From the NCBI GenBank assembly GCA_022494885.1, contig JAGVSM010004969.1, positions 124,001-188,000 on the forward strand: 64,000 nucleotides of DNA. The letters run 5' to 3'. The notes under the pieces are model-generated. The model had not been told where the DNA came from. It ran no database searches and saw only the letters and a program-made list of their open reading frames with translations. This stretch comes from Micrasema longulum (Eukaryota > Arthropoda > Insecta > Trichoptera > Brachycentridae). Position 1 is the first letter of the stretch, and every line of letters starts with the position of its first letter. This document shows positions 22,301 to 34,300 of this stretch, in pieces. A program made the position numbers and the translations under genes.

Positions 22301-25300
22301 AGTTTTTAACAGCAAAAAATATGTTTTTTTATTATTAGTTCATACACTAAATGTGTCATTCCGTAAAATAGAAAACAGGTTGAAAAATAGTTTTTTTTTA
22401 TTTTTATAAATGTTTTGTCTTCATCTTCTTACTGTTGCAGTGCACAGGGAACTGGATAAATATTTTAATTACAGTAAATCTTGTTCATTTGGTGCAGTTG
22501 GCAAGATGATCAGTCTTATTTTTATTTATTTTTTTATTCTCTTTTAGGACTGAGAGAACAATGGCTTGGAAAGAAACTTTAATATATCTCTTAGAGGAAA
22601 ACAGGGGTTTGGTAGTTCTGGTATTCTGCCTTCCCGCGAGTTTTGTATTCGACCTTGTACTCCAAATAAGAAATTGGTTTTACCAAAAGATATTCAGCAG
22701 TCCAGATTATCACAACCAAAGAGTGAGAACTATTCAAGATAAGGTAAGATAACCATGCATTAATATATTATAAACAATATACACTTTGCAGCATCAGTCC
22801 TTGCAGTTGGCTTTTGGTTAGGATTTTATTACCCGGGTACTTATTATTTTTTAAAGTTGTTTTTAAATGATTGAAGGGTTGTATGCAATTGTTGATAGTA
22901 TTTTTGTTCGGTATGTCCGAGAAGTAACTCGTTATAAAAGTGAATAAATGTATAGATAAAATAGGAAACCAGAAACAAATGTTTCTTCATTATCACTGAG
23001 CTCTCGCTATTTTCATGAGCGTTATAACTAAATTATTTTATAGATATTTAAAGATGTGATTTTTCTCAAGCCTGGATGTTCTGTGCTGTAATTGGGCTTC
23101 CTGGCCTGTTATGGTGCAAAAAAAAATGGAAAAAAACCGTCATGTGTTGCAACAAAAATATTTACTCATTTAAACTCTTAGTACAAAATAAATTAATGCA
23201 CGTAAGCGAGTTTGTTACTTAAAGTAATATCTTTCAACCAACCAAAAACATACTTGTGGAAATTCATCATGATTTGTACTTTTTAAAAATATATATTAAT
23301 ATTATTATTAATCTTAAGCGAGCAGCTTAAAGCCGATATACTGAAATCTATTTAAACGAAAGTTAGTTGTTGGCGCACTTTAACTTTTCCCAAAACAAAT
23401 CTAGTCCATTTTTTAACCCATTGAGATCAGCTCTTGTAGCAGCTTATTCCAACCATCAACAACCCTATTGCTCAGGAAATGCTTCTGTGCATTTAGATTG
23501 AATCTCGTTTTCTCCAGCCTGAGACTGTGGCCTCGAAAACGAGCATCTTGTTTAAGCTTGAACATAAGATCCAAATTTGGGCAGCTATAGTGACTGTTGA
23601 GTATCTTGTATGTCTCTATCAGGTCACTCCTTTCTCGCCATTCCTGCAGCGTTGTGAAACCGAGAGTTTCCAGTCTCTCCACATATGGAAGCCTTTTTAG
23701 GGTCGGCGACAACTTTGTAGCTCGTCTTTGGACTCTTTCCAACAAGTTGATATGCTTAACAAAATAGGGATTCTATATCTGAAGTCCGTATTTGAGAGTA
23801 GGTCTGATATATGTTTTGTATATTTTTAGTAGCATATTCGGTGTTATATATGAGAAGGCTTTTTTTATCAAGTAAATAATTTAATTGGATTTTTTTGTTA
23901 TGTTTAATATGTGACATTCCCATTTTAAATCATCTGTTATTGTTATTTCAAGGTCTTTTTGTTGTTTCACAGTTCAAATCTACACCATTTAGACTATATT
24001 GAAGTTTGGGGTTTTTCGAGCCGATGTGAAGAACTGTAGATTTATTAACATTGAGTGTTAGAAGCCATTTCTTGGTCCATTCATGAATACTGTTCAGGTC
24101 TTGCTGTAGTTGAGTTGAGTGAGTGAGATGGTTTGCATACAGCTTTGTATCATCTGCAAACATTTTGGACTTTGATTGTATGATTGCTGGTAAATCTATA
24201 ATATAAAGTATGAAGAGAACTGGACCAAATACGGATCCCTGCGAAACGCCGCTTAATACTGGTTCTTCACGCGATAGTCCATCACCAACTCTAACTTGGT
24301 AGGTTCGTCCTGTAAGGAAGTCTTCAATCCAGTCGTAAACCTTTCCCTATTACCATTAATTATAGGTATACATTTTTTTTCACACTAAAATAGGCCAAAA
24401 GGCCCTATCACAGTGGCCAATTACAGCACAACACGTCTTAGCCATTACACTGTATAGGCCACCAAAATCAAATCCTTTCTTAAATATATACCTATATTAT
24501 ATTTTTTACATGTTAAACTTGTTTCTACGTCTCTAATGGAGCAACAGAAATATTTTATTACGGCTGTTTTTAGTGGGCAGATAGAGCTAGCGACATATAG
24601 ATGAATTACTAAAAATATTTACAACCATAAGGTATCAAATAATTTGTTCTAAATTGGAAATCATTAAATAATATACATGCACATTCATTGTTCATTTGTA
24701 GAAAATTATACTATGGTTTATGCTTGTAAAATAAAAAATTTCAGGTATTAAAATGGAACAGACTGCCGAAGGAGAACAGGAAACTTCTGTGTACCTCCCG
24801 TCCCAACTGGCTCTCTCTATCTACCACGTTCTATCGCAAGGACCTGTGTCATCAGATTCCCGTTCCTCTGTACGACGTTCTAGAGTTCGACGAGAAGAAG
24901 AGGACGGTGAGAGTGGAGCCAATGGTCACGGTGGGAGATATAACTAAATATCTCATCCCCAGGGGATACACACTTGCTGTGACTTTAGAAATAGCCGATG
25001 CAACTCTTGGCGGTGAGTGTATTTTTAAGACTGAAATTTATGGCAACAGACAGGGTCACATTTTTGAGAGGGGAATATTGAGATTTAGGCATTTGCAGGA
25101 CTTAAGGCCTGTCATTGGATGGTTTAAGTGGCCACTTTACAGTGTGCAAATTCACCATTCTGCCTATGTCTGAACATCAATTTTCCTCAACTCTTCAATC
25201 TGTTGACCTGTATGAAGTAAAAGAGCACAAACCTTTTTTGAGGAAAATTAATTGTTCAAACATAGGCAGAATGGCGAATGTTACACAGTGTGTAAAATGA

Positions 25301-28300
25301 CCACTTAAACAAGTCGATGGTGACAGGTCATAAGCCCTGTAAATGCCTAGACTACCATACCCATCTGATTTTTTTTCCCTCTCTGTTGCAATAAATTTCC
25401 TTGGAATTCAGCCTTGTCTACAAGCATTTGGACATACTCAAAATATTGTCGAGTATATTTTTGCAATGTGGTGAATGAGGAAATTCAGCGTTTTTCTTAA
25501 TTTGTTAGTAGACTATAAAACTAGGAGTTTTGTCAATTTTTAATATCATATTATCAGCGCTACATTTTTTTGAAGGTTTGTCTTTTTTTAATTACTTTGC
25601 ATGTGTTGTCTCTAGTTCTCTTCCCCTTCTTCTCGGTGACTTATGATTATTGGTCAGATGAAATACCGTAAACCGGAAATCTATTACAACTCTCTTATCA
25701 TTGGTTGATTCGGAAGAACTAGTGACGTCGTGCAAAGTAGTTTTTTTTTTTTTTTCCATACATTTGTAATATATTTCGCAGTCCGATTTAATCCTCTAAT
25801 GTTTACCGTGCGTAAGAATACATTTCTAATATCCGATTTCCCTGAACAGCTGAAGGGCTGAACATCCTCATTTGTTTATATAGACTATATGCGAAGTAAC
25901 ATGTTTTCCCCTTTCAATTGAATACATATGTATGAAATTGAATTATCTTATCTTAAAATCTGATTTTGAAATTGAATGTGGCAAATTATAAGAAATATCA
26001 ATCGTATTAAACTATTAAAATTATTTTACACCTGGCAGAAATATTTAAATATGATTACGTAATAATCTTATTAAGATAAATGTTTTAATTTTAATGTGAT
26101 AAAGAAACACATACAAATATTTCTTTGTTACATGCCAACGGTAGAAATAAAAGATTATTTACTCAGTTTGTTAGCTCTTGGGATGAGAAATGGGAGACTC
26201 TCAGGGGTGCCCCACAATATAGTGACCGACGTTCGCGGAATTCTCATTTTTGAGAGAATGTGCAGAATGGTTGGCAAATTTAGAATATTGTCAAAGGAGC
26301 CCAATATCTCCAGATATGAACTAAACAAATATTTTGTGCCGCTTTCCCATTAAAGGGAAGTAGTGTTACCTTTCTAAGCCTTGGTATAGTCAAACATAGT
26401 ACCTACTAACAATCCTTTCTCTGTGACTTGATTAAATGGAAGTAGTTGATAACCTTGAAATAAGCTATGTACATATAATATGCATGATTATGGAATTTAT
26501 CTTCTGGTGACCTGTATGCAGGGCGTCGGAGTTCAACAAAGTTTTTGCTACCATTCGTGTTTGCAATATGGTTATGAAAAAGAATGACAATATCCGGCAT
26601 AAACCCTCCATATATTTTGCCAAACTTAGCGAAAAGATCAATGAAAGCAATAGAGTTAACCCTCCCTTCCCAGTGATGTGTAGCTAGTACACATTGCATT
26701 TAATAACTTTAATATCCCTATAAATAAATACTGTAATACATTTACATATCGGTTAAAATAATTTATTACTAAAAAGTTAATACTTATTGGGCACAGAAAA
26801 AGCATTAAATATCAGAAATGGGAAATAAATCACCAATCCAACCGATGTGTCATAACTCCCGGCGTATGAAGAGTACCGGAGTATCGGAACTGAGTACCGA
26901 ACAACGATTGTCTCACACGCTCTTTACGTCTCACTCTGGACACTAAATTATATTCAGGAGCGAGAGAGACTGTTTACGTGCCACGCAGGCCAATGACCAA
27001 GAGCCAGCACATTACACTACTAGATGTCAGTAGCTCTCCGAGTTTTGTTAAGGGGGGTCCTCAGTTAATGTTTTTTTCATGTTTTTAGCAATTAGATTAA
27101 AAATATGATCACTTTTGACTTCAACTATAAATAATAGAAGCGATTGATTGCCTATAAATATTATATTATTCTGATATAAAATCTCTCAATTTTGCATATA
27201 TAATGACTACACAGTACCGTAATGCAAGACTGTTTTGGCACAATAAGGAAAGGGTTCGATTATTATATAATACATTTATTTACAGGCTTGGCTATGGGAA
27301 CTGGAATGACTACACACTCTCATAAAGTAGGACTTTATCATGAAACTATCACCAAATATGAAGTTGTCCTCGGAAATGGTAGTTTTGTGGAAGCTACTGC
27401 AGACAATGAATACTCAGACCTCTTCAAGGCTCTCCCCTGGTCACACGGAAGTCTCGCCTTCCTTGTAGCGCTGACACTTAAAGTTGTTCCCATCAAACCT
27501 TACATAAGGATGAAGTACATCCCAGTATCTGGCCAGGAACAATACTGCGATAAGATAAGAGATGTTTCAGGTGCATATGGGAAGATTCCCACAGATAAAA
27601 TACCAAATTATGTTGAAGCGACAATTTACAGCAAAGACAGGGCAGTTATTATGGTAGGCGATTATTCAGATTTTGATGAGAACATACCAGTTAATAATTT
27701 AACCAGCTGGTATAAACCATGGTTTTACAAACACGTGGAAGGTTTCTTACAAAAAGGAGAGTATGAAGAATTGATACCGTTAAGGGAATATCTTTTAAGA
27801 CACAATAGGGCAATATTTTGGGTTGTGGAGTCGATGATTCCTTTTGGTAATAATCCTATATTTAGACTATTGTTCGGTTGGTTACTCCCGCCTAAGCCGG
27901 CGTTTTTAAAGTTCACAACAACTCCCGGTATCAGAGCATTCACATTCACTAAACAAGTATTCCAAGACATAGTCCTACCTATCAACGAATTGGAACGGCA
28001 AATTGATATATCGGAAAAGTTGTTCCAAGCCTATCCATTACTTGTCTATCCGTGCAGAATTTATGATCATGGCCCAATGTCTGGACAATTAAAACAACCA
28101 GATAAGAAATATATTGTGCCTAATACAAACTACGCCATGTACAATGATTTAGGAATATACGGAGTGCCGGGTCAAGTGAAAAATAAACAGCCTTATAATC
28201 CTGTCACAGCCATGAGGGAAATGGAGAGATTTACCCGAGAAGTTGGAGGATTTTCATTCTTGTATGCTGATACGTTTATGTCTCGGGCAGAATTTGAAGA

Positions 28301-31300
28301 AATGTTTGATTTGACCCTCTACGAGATTGTAAGAAAAAAATACCGCGCAGTCGATACTTTTCCGCATCTCTATGACAAGACAAAACCTGAAATCGATGTC
28401 TATGCAATTGGAAATAAAAATATAGTAAAATAGTAATCGCCGATTTGTATTTCGCGGCTTGTTAAAATAAATAATCACAACATGATTTGATTCCAATTAA
28501 TTGTATAATTTTAACAAAATTCAAATCATTTTTATGCAAAAACAGTGGATCTCCTACTGTTTAAATTCTCTAATAATACAATGTATATAGGTTTCTTTCC
28601 TCTAACAGTTACTTTACCGTGAATTTTTTTACTAAATATTTATATTTAGTATAAAAAGTTATTAATAATATGTATACTATGTAGTTTTCGTTCTACCAAA
28701 GGAGACTGGCCAAATTTGTATGGAAAATCGTCTGAAGAACCAAGAGAGATACGGTTTTGATAATTGCATTAGGTAACCTCAACCTCTGTGCAAAGAGGCA
28801 TCAAAATCTGACCTGACAGTTTTGAAAAAATTACATTGAAAATAAATATTTATATTTTTGTAACATTTTTTATTTGAAAAATGTTATAGTCTTGGTATTC
28901 CTAAAATTATTTGTTCCATTTTGTGCTCCACTGGTGGACAAAGTACTCCTACCTCAACATTTCATTTTTCCATTATGATTTTAAGGTGACCTTTATTGAT
29001 CTTCAAGGTTAGATAATAAAACACAGGTAATCGGAGGTCGAGGGTGAAAAATGCAGTTCATAGCCCGCAAGCCAAGAATATATAATATAAACGATATTTC
29101 GAGTTTTTCAAAACTTTTGTAGACAAGGACTGATTCAACTCCCTGGGGAGCTGTTAATATTCACATATTACAACAGAGATGAAGAACATTTTAGAGAAGG
29201 TAATATGGAAGTCTAGGCATCTACAGGGCTTTTGACCTGTCATTGGCTGGTTTAAGTGGCCACTTTACACACTGTGTAACATTCACCATTCTGCCTGTAT
29301 TTGAACATATTCCTTCGATTCATTTTCATCTGTTGATGTTTGTGAAGTTAAAGAGCTGAAACCTTTATTAATGCGGGTGAGATTCATCTAATTGAATTAT
29401 TTCACCTACATACTAGGCGACGCCTGAAAATTGTATTTTTTTCAATTTCTATACTTCTTCATGGACCAGGTGGATTTATCAACAATATTTTGAGTTTGTC
29501 CAAATTTTTATATTTATTTTTATTTTTTTATTTATATAATAACTTCACAAACATCAACAGATGAAAGAATTGAAGGAATATAGATGTTCAAATATGGACA
29601 GAATAGTGAATACAGAAATTACCAAAAAAGACCAAATGTCTTACGAGTATAATTTGAAGTATTTTTATTTTTGGCAGTAGCAGTATAATTTCACTAGTGT
29701 AATTGTAATTATTTGTCTCGGTTTAATCAAAATACCACATTATGGCAGCCTTATACTTTTGATATTATTCTTGCTATATGATATTATAATTATTTTATCG
29801 AAAAACTTACCTTGAGGTTTGAAATGTGTTTAAACACAAATGGATTGTTGATAGCTATCTGTCTTCTGATTTTATCATTCATGGCATTAACATACGTCTG
29901 GTACACAGCCATACACTTTTTAGCTAAAGAACTGGCGTAGTATATTGGGACATCATGTAGTTCCGGGTGGAAGGACCAGAATTCATCTGATATTAAAAAC
30001 AAATTATAAAAAACATTTGAAAACTTTTTTCAATCATAAAAAAATTATTTCAGATTTTCTGGGAAAGTAAATTCTTTGTTCTTCAATTTGATTATTGAAT
30101 TAATTTGTATTTTTTCATAATTAGATACAGTGCCTTACAAAATTACAAAAATGTATAAAATTCAACATAAAAAAAATTCTGGGCAAAAGAAAATGGAAAA
30201 AAGGTAAACTTTTTCATACTCACCTAAAATAAGTAAAAGTTCCTGAGCACGACCGAGAGCAAATACAGGAATAAGACAGCGTCCGCCACGAGTAACAATA
30301 TCTGATACTAATCCAGTAAAACGGCTCTCCCTTTCTTCCCTTTTTTCATGTATATGTGTTCCGTACGTAGATTCCTAAAAAATACATTCAGATATTATAT
30401 TATGAAAAGTATTAACATTGATGTTTTGGTAATGTTTACAAAACATTTACAAAACCATCTTATGATACTCATATTTATTTCATTTTAAATTTCTGTTTTG
30501 AAGTGTGTGTCGAATGTTTTAAAACATTTGTTTAAATTGGAGAATATGCAATCATTCTTCTTTCTTTTATTTCCTTACGGACAGAGAATTGTATTTCCCT
30601 GAATATCCTAAATAAAGTGCGTCACAAGCAACAACCCAGCATTAATCGGGCTATTCTAAAGATATCCACTGTTGTATTGTATAAAGAGTGATGAAAAATT
30701 TAATGATAAGCTTATTACGAAGATTACGCTATATAAGTTATCCATAATAATAAAAACATCTGCGATAGAAATCTTATGAACTGGTCACATTATATGTGAA
30801 ATTCTTAAGCCTTTTACGGTAATATTAGCATGAATAAAAAAACAGAAGAGTATAATTTTTTATTGTTCCTTAGATCTGGCCAGTTCAATCAGTTTCAAAA
30901 AGATTCATAACAGTTAATCTTGGTTAAAAAGAAATCATAATTAAGAAAATATAAAAATACCTACTGTTATCAATATATCTGGGTGTACTGTTGGTATTTC
31001 TGCCGCCATCAAATGTCTGTCTTCCTGTCTTGAAAAGTCTCCTGTGTAAAGAACCTAAAAATTTACATTGGTAAATCAAGTCATTTTATTGAAACAGGAA
31101 ACCATTTTGTATTGTTTCTGCTGACATTAATGTTGATATTGTATACACAGACATATACATTAACAGAATATACACATGGTGAATAATGAATTTCTTCCAT
31201 TTTCACAGCCGTTCAGATGCACAGTGAGTTTTTCTGGGTTTATGCTGTGTGTCGTTCATCAACCCTGGTGATGCAAACTGTCATGCGATCCGAAACACAG

Positions 31301-34300
31301 GGAAAGAATGCGAACAACACACAGCACAATAACCTGGAAAAACCCATTGTGCATAGTGAATAATACTTTAAAATAATACATAGTTTACTACTTTAATAAT
31401 ACTATAACTATGTAATGTATTTTTGTCTAAAAATTTGAATCCATTGTTTTGAAAAGTGATAAGAGTTCATTTGGACATTTTAATTTTAGTGTTCAATATA
31501 TACAAAAGCAGAATTCAGAATGAGATTTTCCTTTACACTATACACATTTATATATAAATTTATCTAAGTCAAATTTGCACATTAATTCTCTGTTCCTGAG
31601 AATTCACTCTCTCGGGAACAAACACGCTGATAACCAAAATAATAGATTTATTCGCTGTAACTTTATCAAACTTCAAGAACCAATTATTTTTTTAATTTTT
31701 GAATAATAATTGAGTTTCTAGTATTTTAATTTGTTTTTTATATATGTGTATATTTTTCATTATAAATATTTTACAGTTTTAAAAAAAAGCCCTTTGGGCG
31801 ATAATAAATAAATAAAATATAAAACTTTCCCATTTTGATTAATGCTACTTTCAAAATAGACAGTTTATATTCACATTCAACTAAAACAGTAAAAACCACC
31901 AAGGTTGTAAAAATATTCTTGTCACAACAAATGTTATAAGTTACAAAAGCTAAATTTATAATATTAAATGGTATAATGCCCATTGTACGCACCTTAACTC
32001 CAGCTATTTCTATCATAAACATAGCAGCCCCGAGTACATGGCCAGCATTGTAGGCCCAAAATTTGACTCCCTGAACATCTTTTTCTTCGTGGAAGTTGAT
32101 AGTTTCAATTCTGTCCATTGAATTTTCTAAATCTGATTCAGTATACAGCATCTGCTCTGTAGAAATGTTGCTGAAAAATGAGAAATTATTCAGTAAATAT
32201 ATTTTTTTTTACTGGAGTAGGCACACTTATAAAGTAGATTAGCAGTTCCCAAAAGGTGTTCTGCGGAACCCTGGGATTCCATTTTTTTTCAAGTCCAACA
32301 TTACAACATGCAGCAATAATGTGTCATGGGTCTTAAAAATAATATTTTTGTCAGTTTACTTTTTTATTGTCAAGATGGGGTTCCGCCAAAAAAAGGTAGA
32401 TCAATTAGGGTCCCATAGCAACAAAAATAATTGGGGACTGCTGGAATAGATAAATCTATGGTCAAATATAATAAAACTAAAGGTTGGGTGGTAATTTTAA
32501 TACTTATTGTACTTACAATAATGCGTGTATTTTATTTTAAATACATCAGAAACCATGACACGTCATTGAGTTTTAGTAATATTTTTAGTAATTATAAAAA
32601 AAAAAATTATAACATCCATAAAGTTAGTAAAACATGGTGAAAAATGTATTGAAAATTTTTAATTAAGAATAATATCAGCATTTTATTTTACTTTAATTTG
32701 TTTATATTTTTATATGAACAAACAGAAAGAAAAAAGTTTTATTTCACTTTGGATATTTAGCAAATTAATAATATTGTATTGTAAAATATGGTTTATGTCC
32801 AACATTTATTCACAGTATTATATTTCATTTACAATTTTTGAGACATAGGTCCCAACTCCATGGGACCAAGTCCAGTGTTGAGTTGGGACGAATAATACAC
32901 TTAAACAACATAGCACAACAAATATTATACAAAATAATAAACATTAAAAAATAATGCATGGCATATCAATATAAAAAGAACAAAGACAAATATTTGAATT
33001 ACATGAAACAAACTCAAATACTTGAAAAGTCATCAAGGAGTTAAATTTCCTACTCCAATCTCTACACACTTCAAACTGAGATAATCTTATCTTATAATCA
33101 TATCTTTAAAATCAGAACTTTTCTATCTCCAAGTTCCCAATTTGCTAGGAACCCTTAAAAAATCATTTTAAATACCATATGGTAGATTTCAGAGAATATA
33201 ATATTTTGAGCCGTATTGTGGGAAAACAATGTATTTATAGATACATCGTTTTTCCATCAGACGGGCATACATCGGATGAGTTACTTACCTGACTTTGATA
33301 TAATCAGACACTAGCCATCGGTATATAGCTTTTGTAGCGTGTGTCATGAAGACTCTCCCTTTGAATGAAGTTTTGGTAAGAAACCAAGGTAAAGCACCAC
33401 TGTGGTCAAGATGGAAACTGCGACAAAGGTTACTATTATTATAATAATGAAAATAAAGTAGGTATTGAAACATATTTTACAATCCTAAAATTAAATATAA
33501 ACATGGTAAAAATCATAAAATTAAATTGGAAAATACAAAACAATTATTTTTAGAAAACACATTGTTGATTTGTTTCATCAAAGTATTTTTAATACTTTTC
33601 CCACATACTTATAAACATATAAAACATATTTAAGAATAAACATCTATTTTTCCCTCTCTAAACACAAGCATCTTGCTCCAGTAGTAACATTATGCAATTG
33701 TTATTGTAAACATGTATTTTTTTATTAAATGTTAGTAAATGATTGTATATAACTACTTATTGACTTTTCTGTCTGCCAGTTTCAAGACAGGTACGTCTCG
33801 AAACCGGTAGACATAAAAAAAGTCGGATTATTATATACACAATTATTTACTAACCTTATTTAGATGTAATGCTTTAAATACAATTAATATGTAATTGTTA
33901 ACCCTTATATAGGTAGTTATTGCAATTTTTTTTTATGTCTAGGTACTTTATTAAAATAAATAATTTTTATTGTTCTTATAATTTACCGAAATATTTTTAT
34001 TCAAAGATATTTTCAACTAATCCTAAAAAAATTTAAATCAAGATGTGGTATAGCAGGGTTGGAACCAGAGATAATGTAGAACTATAACTATAGTCCTTAA
34101 AATGTAACATGATTAGAATGACAGTTGTCAGAAAAAGTGACGACATAACTTTGTAGTAACGTCAAAGGAGTTATTTATATTTGACACACGAAAAATCATT
34201 TGTATCTGCGTATTCATTTATTTTTTTCTTACAATGCTTGAAACATAAATCAACATTAATATATAAAATCAGCTTTAAAACTAAAATAAACCTAATTATT

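Noticed and set aside
27725..27985. Minus-strand open frame inside DHCR24 exon 3
   Set aside because: Antisense shadow of a well-conserved coding exon.
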